43,195 bases of DNA, taken from positions 1-43,195 of the forward strand of contig NZ_PCMX01000004.1 of NCBI RefSeq assembly GCF_002530675.1, read 5' to 3'. This stretch comes from Flavobacterium columnare NBRC 100251 = ATCC 23463 (GTDB lineage Bacteria > Bacteroidota > Bacteroidia > Flavobacteriales > Flavobacteriaceae). The notes beneath the pieces are model-generated. The model saw nothing but the letters and a program-made list of their open reading frames with translations. It did no database searches and was not told the DNA's origin. The stretch's first letter is position 1, and each line of letters starts with the position of its first letter. The position numbers were made by a program, and so were the translations under genes. Below, one piece after another: positions 17,254 through 26,737 of this stretch.

Positions 17254-18942
17254 TTAACTGAATATTTGCTCTAAGATTTTTATTGTAATTAAATAGGTGG
17301 GTTTTACACCTGTGGTTCCTAATCCTCCTGAAGCCAGTGTGCTTCCTGTTTCTAACGGATTATCTGATGCGTAGTACGCATAACGTACTTTTACATCAGG
17401 ATGATTGATGCTTTTACGTATTTTGGAAGCTGATTGAATAGCTTTTTGATAATACGCTCCTTCCATTTCTAAACCTATGGCTGCCCAAGTAGATTCATGG
17501 AAAAATTTAAGCAAATCTCTATTTTGTAAAGAAGTTCCTAAAACGGTTATCATAGGACCTTCGTAAACTGGGATATCGTTTCCTTCAAATAGTTCTTTTG
17601 TTAGTTCATTTTCAAAAGGATAATTATCTGCTGTACCTTCATTAACGTGCGAGTTAGGAATCATAATATCACCTTTACCTCCTTCAAGAATCCCCGCTTT
17701 ACCCATAATAGAAACAGATTCTACGTTCAGAAATATTTTTCCTTTTTCTGTTTTATAAGGTTTTAATAATTCATCAATTGTTTCAAAGGCTTGTTCTCCA
17801 AAAGCATAATCCATTACAATTAGAACAGGAGCTTGAGCCGTGCTATTTGTTAGAGGGAAAGCTGTTTTTTTCCAATCAAACTTAGCTGTATCAAAAATCT
17901 GAACATCAATATTAGTTCCTGAGGTATCGGGTATTGAAATCATACCATTTTGCAAAGCAAAGTCTTCTACTTTTTTACGCAGTTCTTTATTACCAGATGC
18001 CGATAAGTCTTCATAAATTTGGTATTCTCCTTTTCCTTTGTATTTAGAAGCTAAAACATAAGGTGCAAATACCGAATTCATTACGCTGTGCATATTAGCA
18101 CTAATAATATGAATAGGTCTTTCTAATAATGTATTATCTGCTAAGGTTTTTTTGATATTAGTTGCCCATATATCTCCATAAATATGGTGTCCTAAACGTT
18201 CTCTTAAAATTGGACTGAAAGTAATTGTACGTTTGTTATTATCAACTACTTCTTCTATTGCTAATTTTCCTAACCAATAAATTACATGTAAGAAACGATC
18301 TGGTTGTGATGCGTTTCCAAAAGAATCATAAATGCTATTTACTTCAGCAAAAGTTCTTCCTAACACATTAGCTGCGTGCGAAATAGCTTTTTCACGTTCT
18401 ATTAATGTTAATTTTTTTGTTTGTAATGCCGCTTGTTCTAATTTTTGCCAATCCCTTGAAACTCTTCCTTCATCATCAATTAATACACGATCTTTAATTT
18501 TGTGTGATTCGATAAAAATAAAAGTCAAGTGTGTTAAAATATCATAGATATCCGAACGTCCTCTTGTAATTTCTACATTCATTTGTTCATCGTCTATTCG
18601 ATAGCAATTTCTACGACGTTTAGGAGGAACAATTGGTTGAAAATGCGAATTAGAATACCCTTCATCGGAAGTTAGGTTGATATAACGACATTCTTCAATT
18701 CCTACTGGCAAACGTTCAATTACATACAACAAGCCGTTTAATTCTACTTTTTCTTCTGCAATGGAACCATAAATTTCTGGACGAAGTTCTAATAAAGCTT
18801 CGCGTAAAGTATCCCCTGAAACGCCCATTGGTTTGTAAAAACCTCTGTTAAACAAATGTCTCATGGTAATGTACAGTCGTTCGATAGCCGCCGACGACTC
18901 TTGCGCTCTAGAGCGCGAAATGTTCTTGATTTCTATCATCAT
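17254..18942 (-). CDS. Conserved protein with nucleoside-phosphorylase-like C-terminal domain (DUF6909-type)
   Basis: 562 residues, cytoplasmic, no signal peptide. I recall this as a conserved flavobacterial family (DUF6909) but am not certain of the number. The N-terminal ~220 residues are helical and charged (SAAIERLYITMRHLF, the basic patch PPKRRR). The C-terminal part from about residue 380 resembles the purine nucleoside phosphorylase/MTAN superfamily: SIMGKAGILEGGKGDIMIP, then GLEMEGAYYQ, the superfamily's E-M-E substrate-binding motif, then YYASDNPL in place of the catalytic Asp segment. A nucleosidase or phosphorylase activity is inference. It is monocistronic, upstream of hairpins and downstream of the M13 terminator. 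Confidence 0.65.
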   Translation of the reverse strand: MMIEIKNISRSRAQESSAAIERLYITMRHLFNRGFYKPMGVSGDTLREALLELRPEIYGSIAEEKVELNGLLYVIERLPVGIEECRYINLTSDEGYSNSHFQPIVPPKRRRNCYRIDDEQMNVEITRGRSDIYDILTHLTFIFIESHKIKDRVLIDDEGRVSRDWQKLEQAALQTKKLTLIEREKAISHAANVLGRTFAEVNSIYDSFGNASQPDRFLHVIYWLGKLAIEEVVDNNKRTITFSPILRERLGHHIYGDIWATNIKKTLADNTLLERPIHIISANMHSVMNSVFAPYVLASKYKGKGEYQIYEDLSASGNKELRKKVEDFALQNGMISIPDTSGTNIDVQIFDTAKFDWKKTAFPLTNSTAQAPVLIVMDYAFGEQAFETIDELLKPYKTEKGKIFLNVESVSIMGKAGILEGGKGDIMIPNSHVNEGTADNYPFENELTKELFEGNDIPVYEGPMITVLGTSLQNRDLLKFFHESTWAAIGLEMEGAYYQKAIQSASKIRKSINHPDVKVRYAYYASDNPLETGSTLASGGLGTTGVKPTYLITIKILEQIFS

Positions 18943-19054
18943 TTATATTTTTATAACCTGCGAATGTACGATTTTATTCGGCAATTTATAATAAAAACAG
19001 ATAAGAATCAAAGTACTTCCCAATATTGTATTTATTTTAACACTTCGGATCTAA

Positions 19055-19096
19055 ATAAAAAAAGCCCTTGAAGAGCATAATTACTTCAAGGGCTTA
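19055..19096 (-). terminator. Rho-independent terminator of the M13 peptidase gene
   Basis: AAGCCCTTGAAG (19062-19073) pairs with CTTCAAGGGCTT (19084-19095) around a 10-base loop. On the minus strand it is followed by a run of T residues, 24 bases after the peptidase stop. Confidence 0.9.
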
Positions 19097-19119
19097 TGAT
19101 ATTATTCAAATGGTTTAAA

Positions 19120-21156
19120 CTACCAAATTTTTATTCTATTTTCAGGTTTAACAAAGAGTTTGTCTCCTTCTTTAATATTAAAAGCTTGGTAAAAAGCGTC
19201 TACGTTTGTAAGTGGTATATAAGCGCGATACATTCCTGGAGAGTGAGGATCTGTTTTTACTTGATTTTTAATTGCTTCATCTCTCATTTTAGAACGCCAT
19301 ATAGTTGCCCATGAAATAAAGAAACGTTGTTCTGGCGTAAAACCATCAATTGTAGCAGGTCTACCTTTTTTACTTAAGAATAATTGCAATCCATCATAAG
19401 CAGCATTAACCCCTCCTAGATCGCCAATGTTTTCACCTAGAGTAAATTTTCCATCAACAAAAATACCTGGTAGTGGTTGTAAAGCGCTGTATTGCGATGC
19501 TAAGGCATTTCCTAAGCCTGTAAATTGTTTTAAATCTTCATCTGTCCACCAGTTTTTTAAATTTCCATCAGCGTCATAACGAGAACCTGAATCGTCAAAA
19601 CCATGTGAAATTTCATGTCCTATTACGGCTCCAATTCCACCGTAATTTACTGCTTCATCTGCTTTATAGTCATAAAATGGCGGTTGTAAGATAGCCGCTG
19701 GAAATACAATTTCATTATAGGTAGGGTTAAAATACGCATTAACTGTTTGCGGAGACATACCCCATTCTGTTTTATCAACAGGTTTATTTAATTTTTCTAT
19801 ATCCTCTTGATAGGCCCATTTTGCAACATTTTTCATGTTTTCAAAATAATTTCCACCAGCTTCCTTGGCTACAATTTCTAGTTTAGAATAATCTTTCCAC
19901 TTATCAGGGTATCCAATTTTAATGGTTGACTTACGTAATTTATCAATCGCTCCTTTACGTGTTTCTGGAGTCATCCAAGGAAGTTTATTTATACGATTTT
20001 CAAAAGCTAGAAATACATTTTCAATCATTGCTTTTGCTTTTGCTTTTGCTTCTGCTGGGAATTTTTTTTCAACATATAATTTTCCCAATGCCTCACCTAC
20101 AGTGGCATTTACAACTTGTAAAGCTCTTTCTTCACGGGGTCTTTGTTTTAAAGCACCTTGTAAGGTTTTGCTGTAAAAATCCCAGTTTGCTTTTTCTATT
20201 TCAGTAGTTAATTCGTTTGATGATTCATCTAATAAAATCCAACGTAAATAGGCCTTCCAATCTTCTATTTTATTAGCTTTAAAAATAGTTTCTAAAGCTT
20301 CCATGTATTTAGGTTGTGAAACAATAACTTGTTCTATTTTACCAAGTCCTATTCCTTGTAAATAAGCATCCCAATTTACTGATGGTGTTAATTTTTGTAA
20401 ATCAGCAACGCTCATTGGGTTGTATGTATTCCTTCTATCACGACGTTGTACTCTATCTAGTCTAGGTCTAGCCATTTCTATTTCTAGAGCTAAAATTTTC
20501 TCTGCGTTTTGTTTTGCTAATTCTGGTTTTTCACCTAAAAATTGCAACATACGTGTTACGTGTAAAACATATTTTTCGCGTTTTTCTTTAGAATCTTTAT
20601 CATCTGAAATATAATAATCACGATCTGGCAAACCTAAACTACCTAAACTAATGTAAACTACGTTTTTATTAGAATCCTTAGCATCAGGACCAATACCTGC
20701 ACTATAAAATCCTATACCTCCTTCTGGTGTTAGTTCGGTAATTAATTTATTGAGATCTTGTACATTTCTAATAGCATTAATTTTTGCTAAGTAAGGCTGT
20801 AAAGGTTTGATTCCTCTTTTGTTTCTTGTAATGGTATCCATATAGGTTTTATAGACATTTACTGCCTTTCCTTGATCTGATTTTGCCTCTAGATTTTTAG
20901 ATACCGCTTCCTTAAGGATTGCTAAAACGTCTTTATCTGTGTTAAAACGTAACTCATCAAAACTTCCCCAACGTGTTTTATCTGCGGGAATTTCTGTTTT
21001 ATCATACCAAGCTCCGTTTACATAACGAAAGAAATCATCTCCTGGTTTTACATTCTTATCCATGTAATTCAGGTTAATCCCTGGTTTTTCTTGCGCGATA
21101 GCACTTACCGAAGTCAACGATAATAGTGTCATAACGCTCCATACAGTTCTTCTCAT
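19120..21156 (-). CDS. M13 family (neprilysin/PepO-like) zinc metallopeptidase, secreted
   Basis: 678 residues with signal peptide MRRTVWSVMTLLSLTSVSA. The zinc site is VIGHEISHGFDDSG (HExxH at about 513-517) with the third ligand in GENIGDLGG (Glu about 573), and the substrate-binding NAYFNPTYNEIVFPA precedes it, as in neprilysin and PepO. The N-terminal helical domain (PGDDFFRYVNGAW) encloses the active site and limits substrates to oligopeptides. It is probably periplasmic or outer-membrane associated; there is no T9SS domain. Membrane-associated M13 proteases are known from fish-pathogenic Flavobacterium. It is divergent from the SCO gene across a perfect inverted repeat. Confidence 0.93.
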   Translation of the reverse strand: MRRTVWSVMTLLSLTSVSAIAQEKPGINLNYMDKNVKPGDDFFRYVNGAWYDKTEIPADKTRWGSFDELRFNTDKDVLAILKEAVSKNLEAKSDQGKAVNVYKTYMDTITRNKRGIKPLQPYLAKINAIRNVQDLNKLITELTPEGGIGFYSAGIGPDAKDSNKNVVYISLGSLGLPDRDYYISDDKDSKEKREKYVLHVTRMLQFLGEKPELAKQNAEKILALEIEMARPRLDRVQRRDRRNTYNPMSVADLQKLTPSVNWDAYLQGIGLGKIEQVIVSQPKYMEALETIFKANKIEDWKAYLRWILLDESSNELTTEIEKANWDFYSKTLQGALKQRPREERALQVVNATVGEALGKLYVEKKFPAEAKAKAKAMIENVFLAFENRINKLPWMTPETRKGAIDKLRKSTIKIGYPDKWKDYSKLEIVAKEAGGNYFENMKNVAKWAYQEDIEKLNKPVDKTEWGMSPQTVNAYFNPTYNEIVFPAAILQPPFYDYKADEAVNYGGIGAVIGHEISHGFDDSGSRYDADGNLKNWWTDEDLKQFTGLGNALASQYSALQPLPGIFVDGKFTLGENIGDLGGVNAAYDGLQLFLSKKGRPATIDGFTPEQRFFISWATIWRSKMRDEAIKNQVKTDPHSPGMYRAYIPLTNVDAFYQAFNIKEGDKLFVKPENRIKIW

Positions 21157-21191
21157 ATTTCTGGTTTCTTCTATATTATTTAATAATGATT

Positions 21192-21226
21192 AGTATACTT
21201 TGTAGAAAAAAGTTACAAAGTATACT
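21192..21226. repeat. 13-bp perfect inverted repeat between divergent genes (operator candidate)
   Basis: AGTATACTTTGTA (21192-21204) and TACAAAGTATACT (21214-21226) are exact inverse complements with a 9-base spacer. They lie 36 bases before the M13 peptidase start and 98 before the SCO start. Neither side carries a T-tract and no gene ends here, so a protein-binding operator is more likely than a terminator. Confidence 0.65.
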
Positions 21227-21280
21227 CAAAAATATCACTTGATTGTGTTCTAAAAAACTAATTTAAGAACAAATTAGTAT

Positions 21281-21309
21281 TTGCTCCTTAATTAGGATTT
21301 ATACCTTTG
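21281..21309 (+). promoter_or_regulatory. Bacteroidota promoter TTG-N18-TACCTTTG for the SCO gene
   Basis: TTG at 21281-21283, an 18-base spacer, and TACCTTTG at 21302-21309. The ATG at 21324 follows after 14 bases. Confidence 0.7.
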
Positions 21310-21323
21310 TATAAAGTTAAGTT

Positions 21324-21998
21324 ATGATTGATAGAATAAAAAAGTACCGTATTTTTTTAATTACATTAGGTGTAATTTCTGTATTATGTATTTCCCTTTT
21401 TTATATGGTTTTAAAACCTAAGAAAACATTGCCTATTTATACCCCCTCAATGGTTAATCCTGAACTAGTAGATACAACAGTACAACACATTGCTAATAAG
21501 CATTTAATTCCCCCTTTTTCTTTTACCAATCAAGATGGAAAAACGGTAACTCAAAAAGATTATGAAGGCAAAATTTATGTAGCAGATTTCTTCTTTACGA
21601 GTTGTCAAACTATCTGTCCTTTAATGACTAATAATATGTCTTGGTTACAAGATAAAATTAAAAACAACCCAAAAGTTATGTTACTTTCTCATTCTGTAAC
21701 ACCTGATATAGATAGTGTTCCTGTTTTAAAAAAATACGCATTGGAAAAAGGTGCAATTAGCGGCAAATGGAATTTGGTAACAGGTAATAAAAAAGATATT
21801 TATTATATCGCTAGAAAATCCTATTTAGCAGTTAAAACAGGTAAACCAGAAGAGCTTTATGATATGGTACACACAGAAAACTTTGTTTTAATAGATCAAA
21901 AAAAACGAGTACGAGGTTTTTATGATGGCACCAAAAGAGAAGAAGTAGAAAAATTATTAATAGATATAGAATTTTTATGTACTGAAGAAAAAAAATAG
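21324..21998 (+). CDS. SCO1/SenC family protein
   Basis: 224 residues, anchored by one N-terminal membrane helix (IFLITLGVISVLCISLFYMVL) with a thioredoxin-fold domain facing the periplasm. The copper/redox motif CxxxC is present in TSCQTICPLM and the distal His is in DMVHTENFVLID, the three ligands used to deliver copper to the CuA centre of cytochrome oxidase. FSFTNQDGKTVTQKDYEGK is the usual SCO strand entry. No oxidase genes are adjacent. An LRR protein gene follows after 29 bases and is probably cotranscribed. Confidence 0.92.
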   Translation: MIDRIKKYRIFLITLGVISVLCISLFYMVLKPKKTLPIYTPSMVNPELVDTTVQHIANKHLIPPFSFTNQDGKTVTQKDYEGKIYVADFFFTSCQTICPLMTNNMSWLQDKIKNNPKVMLLSHSVTPDIDSVPVLKKYALEKGAISGKWNLVTGNKKDIYYIARKSYLAVKTGKPEELYDMVHTENFVLIDQKKRVRGFYDGTKREEVEKLLIDIEFLCTEEKK

Positions 21999-22027
21999 TA
22001 ATTTAAACAGCCCCCAAATTATAAACT

Positions 22028-22969
22028 ATGACCAAAACATTACATGGAGTAATAAGCTTACTCCTACTTTTTAGCTTTTTAACAAAAGCACAAAGTAATC
22101 AACGTGTAGAAAATGATTTATTTTGTGAAAACCCTGCTACTGTTAAAATATTAGATTTATCTAATAAACAAATGACCAAAATCCCACCCGAAATTGGCAA
22201 TTTCGTGAATGTAGAAAAATTATATTTAAAAAACAATACCATTGTTTCTCTACCAATTGAAATAGCCAATTTAACTAAATTAAAAGAGCTTTATCTAACC
22301 AATAACCTTATTCAACGTTTTCCTATTGAAATATGCAAATTAACTTGTTTGGAAAAGCTAGAATTGAATAAAAATAAAATGGAATATATTTCACCATCCG
22401 TTGCTAAGCTAAGCAAGCTAAAAAAATTAGATATTAGTTGTAATAAAATTTCTGATTTACCTGCAGAAATGGCAGGTATGATTAATCTTACAGAATTAAA
22501 TTTTTCTAATAATACTGTTAAAACTTTTTTCCCAGGCATTGAAAATTTGAGAAATTTAAAAATCCTAAACGCAGAAAAAAATAAAATAGAAGTATGTCCC
22601 GTGGAAATAGGTCTGCTTATGAACCTCACAACACTCAATCTAAATCAAAACAAAATAACTGTATTACCTGAAGAAATAGGCAACCTATCTAAATTAAGTT
22701 ATTTGAATTTAGAAAAAAATATGATAAAAAAAATACCCACTTCAATGGGTAAATGTCTTATGATATCCTATTTAGATTTAGATGAAAATCAATTACGTAC
22801 GCTGCCTGAAGAATTAAATCAATTATCCTTATTAAAGGAACTTTATTTAGGCACTAATCCGTGGTTTTCTTTTCCTGAATCATTAAAACCTTTACTAGAA
22901 AAAATGCTTTATGGACAATCCGATGAAGTAAAAAAAATAGTAACTCAAAAAAAACCTACAGCCGACTAA
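22028..22969 (+). CDS. Secreted leucine-rich repeat protein
   Basis: 313 residues. A signal peptide ends near LTKAQ (22). From about residue 40 there are roughly ten LRRs of 23 residues with the pattern L..L.L..N.I..LP.EI..L, as in EKLYLKNNTIVSLPIEIANLTKL, a typical bacterial or plant-like LRR. No enzymatic domain, membrane anchor, lipobox or T9SS C-terminal domain is visible, so location is periplasmic or outer surface by inference. It probably binds a protein or glycan partner. It follows the SCO gene closely on the same strand, without its own clear promoter. Confidence 0.85.
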   Translation: MTKTLHGVISLLLLFSFLTKAQSNQRVENDLFCENPATVKILDLSNKQMTKIPPEIGNFVNVEKLYLKNNTIVSLPIEIANLTKLKELYLTNNLIQRFPIEICKLTCLEKLELNKNKMEYISPSVAKLSKLKKLDISCNKISDLPAEMAGMINLTELNFSNNTVKTFFPGIENLRNLKILNAEKNKIEVCPVEIGLLMNLTTLNLNQNKITVLPEEIGNLSKLSYLNLEKNMIKKIPTSMGKCLMISYLDLDENQLRTLPEELNQLSLLKELYLGTNPWFSFPESLKPLLEKMLYGQSDEVKKIVTQKKPTAD

Positions 22970-23022
22970 ATATCGTCTATTTTTATAGAAATTAGTATAT
23001 TTACCCTTCAAAAACATATATA

Positions 23023-24624
23023 ATGGACTTTTTATACCAAGATCCGTATCCTATTTTAAAGGATGATACGCAATATAAAAAACTGACTTCTGATTACGTA
23101 AAAGTAGAACAATTAGGAGATCGTGAAATCCTTAGTATAGATCCTAAAGGTCTAGAATTATTAGCTGAAGAAGCAATGAAAGATGTTTCCTTTATGTTAC
23201 GTTCTTCTCATTTAGAAAAACTTCGTAGAATAATTGACGATCCTGAAGCAACAGACAATGATCGTTTTGTTGCTTACAATTTATTACAAAACGCTGTTGT
23301 TGCAGTGGAGGGTGAATTACCTTCTTGCCAAGATACAGGAACTGCTATTATAATGGCTAAAAAAGGGGAAAATATCTTTACAGGTGCTGATGATGCTAAA
23401 TGGTTATCAAAAGGTATTTTTAACACTTACCAAAATAAAAATTTACGTTATTCACAAATTGTGCCCATATCAATGTTTGAGGAAAAAAACTCAGGTTCTA
23501 ACCTGCCCGCTCAAATCGATATTTATGCCAAAAAAGGAAACTCGTATGAGTTTTTATTTTTAGCTAAAGGTGGTGGTTCCGCAAACAAAACCTTCCTATA
23601 CCAAAAAACAAAATCGCTCTTAAATGAAAAATCAATGGATGAGTTCATTCGAGAAAAAATAATGGATTTAGGAACAGCTGCTTGTCCTCCCTATCATCTA
23701 GCCATTGTAATTGGAGGAACTTCGGCAGAAGCTAATTTAGCAGCTGTTAAAAAGGCATCAGCAGGTTATTATGACAACTTACCTACTTCGGGTAATATGT
23801 CAGGTCAAGCTTTTCGCGACTTAGAATGGGAAGCAAAGATTCTTAAAATTTGTCAGGAAAGCGCTATTGGTGCACAATTTGGGGGGAAATATCTAGCACA
23901 TGATGTGCGCGTAATTCGTTTGCCTCGTCACGCAGCTTCTTGTCCTGTTGGTATGGGCGTTTCTTGTTCGGCTGATCGAAACATTAAAGGAAAAATAACA
24001 AAAGAAGGGATTTTCTTAGAACAATTAGAAACCAATCCAAAACGCTTCTTGCCCGAAACAGCTCCTCATTTAGAAGACCCTATAACAATAGATTTAAATC
24101 GCCCAATGAAAGAAGTTTTGGCCGAATTATCTAAATACCCTATAAAAACTCGTCTAAAATTAAATGGTACTCTAATTGTAGCGCGCGATATTGCACATGC
24201 TAAGATCAAAGAATTATTAGATGCAGGCAAACCAATGCCTGAATATTTCAAAAACCATCCGATATATTATGCAGGCCCTGCTAAAACTCCACAAGGAATG
24301 CCTTCTGGTAGTTTTGGTCCTACTACTGCAGGTCGTATGGATGTATATGTAGATGAATTTCAAGCAGCAGGCGGTAGTATGATTATGTTAGCTAAAGGTA
24401 ATCGTAGCAAAGATGTAATGAATGCTTGTCATAAATATGGAGGCTTTTATTTAGGTTCAATAGGTGGTCCTGCTGCTATTTTAGCCAAAGAAAATATCCT
24501 TTCTGTAGAAATAGTTGATTTTGAAGAATTAGGAATGGAAGCTGTTAGAAAAATTGAAATAAAAAATTTCCCAGCTTTTATTATTACAGATGATAAAGGA
24601 AATGATTTTTTTACAAATTTGTAA
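23023..24624 (+). CDS. Fumarate hydratase class I (iron-sulfur)
   Basis: 533 residues, the fused alpha-beta form. It interconverts fumarate and malate in the TCA cycle. Cluster ligands are expected at Cys in [10 protein letters not shown] and in [14 protein letters not shown]; other family blocks are [33 protein letters not shown] and [17 protein letters not shown] (C-terminal beta-type domain). It is the oxygen-sensitive 4Fe-4S class, not FumC. Upstream TATATTTA (22997-23004) may be a weak -7 box. The aminopeptidase gene downstream has its own promoter. Confidence 0.95.
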   Translation: MDFLYQDPYPILKDDTQYKKLTSDYVKVEQLGDREILSIDPKGLELLAEEAMKDVSFMLRSSHLEKLRRIIDDPEATDNDRFVAYNLLQNAVVAVEGELPSCQDTGTAIIMAKKGENIFTGADDAKWLSKGIFNTYQNKNLRYSQIVPISMFEEKNSGSNLPAQIDIYAKKGNSYEFLFLAKGGGSANKTFLYQKTKSLLNEKSMDEFIREKIMDLGTAACPPYHLAIVIGGTSAEANLAAVKKASAGYYDNLPTSGNMSGQAFRDLEWEAKILKICQESAIGAQFGGKYLAHDVRVIRLPRHAASCPVGMGVSCSADRNIKGKITKEGIFLEQLETNPKRFLPETAPHLEDPITIDLNRPMKEVLAELSKYPIKTRLKLNGTLIVARDIAHAKIKELLDAGKPMPEYFKNHPIYYAGPAKTPQGMPSGSFGPTTAGRMDVYVDEFQAAGGSMIMLAKGNRSKDVMNACHKYGGFYLGSIGGPAAILAKENILSVEIVDFEELGMEAVRKIEIKNFPAFIITDDKGNDFFTNL

Positions 24625-24658
24625 GAAATAAGCTTTATTAGCGTTTTTATCATTTATA

Positions 24659-24696
24659 TTTAGCGGACTAATTTTTGCCTAAATTTGTCCGCTAAA
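24659..24696. repeat. 10-bp inverted repeat enclosing a -7 box
   Basis: TTTAGCGGAC (24659-24668) and GTCCGCTAAA (24687-24696) are exact inverse complements. The -7-like TAAATTTG (24680-24687) sits in the loop and right arm. There is no T-tract after the stem, so this looks more like an operator on the aminopeptidase promoter than a fumarase terminator. Confidence 0.6.
24680..24687 (+). promoter_or_regulatory. -7 element TAAATTTG for the M1 aminopeptidase gene
   Basis: TAAATTTG matches TAnnTTTG and is 19 bases before the ATG at 24707. No TTG is found at the ideal -33 distance. Confidence 0.5.
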
Positions 24697-24706
24697 CCTT
24701 TAATAA

Positions 24707-26662
24707 ATGAAAAAAGCAACCTACTTGTTTTTACTATTATCTGCTCTAGGTTTTTCTCAAAATTATGAGGAACATAAAACAGAACAAATAGCTGCATCTG
24801 AAATGAAAGCAGCAACAAAAAAAATGAATCTAAAGATAAATCCTAATACTCAAAATTATGATTTAATCTATGGAAAATTGGAGTTTAATATTAATCCTAG
24901 TATTTATAATATTACCGGTAAAGTTACTTTAACATTTAAAGCGTTAGAGAACCTTAATACTGTTACTTTAGAACTTTCTAAACCTTTGGTTGTATCCTCT
25001 GTAAAAAAAGGAAATACTGATTTGCCATTTATTCATAACATAAATGGTGAACTCATAATTACACTTCCCTCAATTATTACTATTGGAAATGACGAAACAA
25101 TTGAAATAAATTATTCGGGCCTTCCTTCTTCTCAAAACAATGCTTTTACAGCGTCTACACACAATGGCGTCCCTATTATATATACGCTTTCGGAACCTTA
25201 CGGATCAGCTGATTGGTGGCCATGCAAACAGGATTTAAATGATAAATTAGAACGTATTGATGTATACATAACAGCACCATTACAATATACTAGTGTTTCA
25301 AACGGCATTCAAATATCTAGAACCATTAACGGTCCAAATGCTACCACTCATTTCCATCATAATTACCCTATTGCTGCTTATTTAGTTGCCCTTGCGGTAA
25401 CCAATTATTCTATTAAAAATACAGGAACAGCAGGAGGTAATAACATTCCTCCTACCCCTACTTTTCCAATAATAGATTACATATATCCTGAATTTGATAA
25501 TATAAATACAACTCATTCATTAGCAAACACAATACCTATTATAAATTTCCTGGAAACAAAGTTAGGAGCCTATCCCTTTCATACTGAAAAATATGGTCAC
25601 GCACAATTTAGTTGGGCAGGAGGAATGGAACATACGACTGTTTCATTCATGGGGAATTTTGACAGAAATTTAATCGCTCACGAAATGGCACATCAATGGT
25701 TTGGTGACAAAGTAACCTGTGGCTCTTGGAAAGATATATGGTTAAATGAAGGACTAACCGAATATATGTCAGGTTGTGTAGTAGAAAATTTAGATGGTAC
25801 CGCAAATTTCGATGCCTGGAAATCTTCAAAAATTAATAGCATCACTTCCAATACAAAAGGTAATTTATATTTATACGACTACCAATTAAGTGATGTAAAC
25901 AGAATATTTAGCTACCAAATCACCTATAACAAAGGTTCTATGGTTTCTCATATGCTGCGTTATATAATGGGAGACACGAATTTCTTTCAAGCATTACGTA
26001 ATTATTTAAATGATCCTATATTAGCTTATAAATATGCACTCACCCCTCAATTCCAAGCTCATTTAGAAGCAATTCACGGTAGTAGTTTACAAGAATTTTT
26101 TGATGATTGGGTATATAAGGAAGGGTATCCTATTTACACCATAGAAGCTTATAATTCAGGAACAAATCAAGCTACAATAAAAATTAATCAAATACAATCT
26201 ATCACTAATATTTCTCAAATTGGGTATGTTTCTTATTTTGAAATGCCTGTACCCATAAGATTAATACTAAATAATGGTACGCATTTAGATTTAAAATTAA
26301 ACAATATTTTCAATGGTCAGTTCTATACCGTAGATTTGCCAATAGGAACTTCTGTAACCAACATAATTTTTGATCCAAATAATGATATTATTTCCAAAGG
26401 GAGCACTGCTACTTTATCAAATGAAAATTTTGAATTATCCACAAGCATAAATTTATTTCCAAATCCAAGTTATGATCAAGTACAAATTGAAATACCCAAT
26501 ACAATTCAATTGCAAAAAATTAGATTTTTAAATCATTTAGGACAAGAAGTACTTAAAACACAAGAAAAAGAAATTAATATTCATCATCTAAACAACGGAG
26601 TTTACCAAGTGTTAATAGAAACAACAGAAGGTAGAGCTCATAAAAAATTCTTAAAAAAATAA
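24707..26662 (+). CDS. Secreted M1 family aminopeptidase with T9SS sorting domain
   Basis: 651 residues. A signal peptide ends near LGFSQ (18). The M1 N-terminal beta domain leads to the exopeptidase motif AGGMEHTT (about 304-311) and the zinc site HEMAHQWFGDKV (His325, Glu326, His329), with the third ligand Glu348 in WLNEGLTEY. A short C-terminal region replaces the long helical domain of PepN. The last ~80 residues are a T9SS sorting domain (INLFPNPSYDQVQIE, IRFLNHLGQEVLKTQ). It is likely secreted and trims N-terminal residues from peptides outside the cell. It is flanked by regulatory inverted repeats on both sides. Confidence 0.93.
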   Translation: MKKATYLFLLLSALGFSQNYEEHKTEQIAASEMKAATKKMNLKINPNTQNYDLIYGKLEFNINPSIYNITGKVTLTFKALENLNTVTLELSKPLVVSSVKKGNTDLPFIHNINGELIITLPSIITIGNDETIEINYSGLPSSQNNAFTASTHNGVPIIYTLSEPYGSADWWPCKQDLNDKLERIDVYITAPLQYTSVSNGIQISRTINGPNATTHFHHNYPIAAYLVALAVTNYSIKNTGTAGGNNIPPTPTFPIIDYIYPEFDNINTTHSLANTIPIINFLETKLGAYPFHTEKYGHAQFSWAGGMEHTTVSFMGNFDRNLIAHEMAHQWFGDKVTCGSWKDIWLNEGLTEYMSGCVVENLDGTANFDAWKSSKINSITSNTKGNLYLYDYQLSDVNRIFSYQITYNKGSMVSHMLRYIMGDTNFFQALRNYLNDPILAYKYALTPQFQAHLEAIHGSSLQEFFDDWVYKEGYPIYTIEAYNSGTNQATIKINQIQSITNISQIGYVSYFEMPVPIRLILNNGTHLDLKLNNIFNGQFYTVDLPIGTSVTNIIFDPNNDIISKGSTATLSNENFELSTSINLFPNPSYDQVQIEIPNTIQLQKIRFLNHLGQEVLKTQEKEINIHHLNNGVYQVLIETTEGRAHKKFLKK

Positions 26663-26683
26663 TACTCAATTAGATATTTTTAA

Positions 26684-26709
26684 AAAAGTAAGACTTTCGT
26701 CTTACTTTT
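26684..26709 (+). terminator. Terminator of the M1 gene, overlapping the rseP -7 box
   Basis: AAAAGTAAGAC (26684-26694) pairs with GTCTTACTTTT (26699-26709) around a 4-base loop, 21 bases after the aminopeptidase stop. The right arm is also most of the -7 box of rseP. Confidence 0.8.
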
Positions 26710-26710
26710 G
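26703..26710 (+). promoter_or_regulatory. -7 element TACTTTTG for rseP
   Basis: TACTTTTG matches TAnnTTTG, 27 bases before the ATG at 26738. It is embedded in the right arm of the preceding terminator hairpin. Confidence 0.55.
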
Positions 26711-26737
26711 CTTTTATAGAAACACTAAAAAGTAAAA

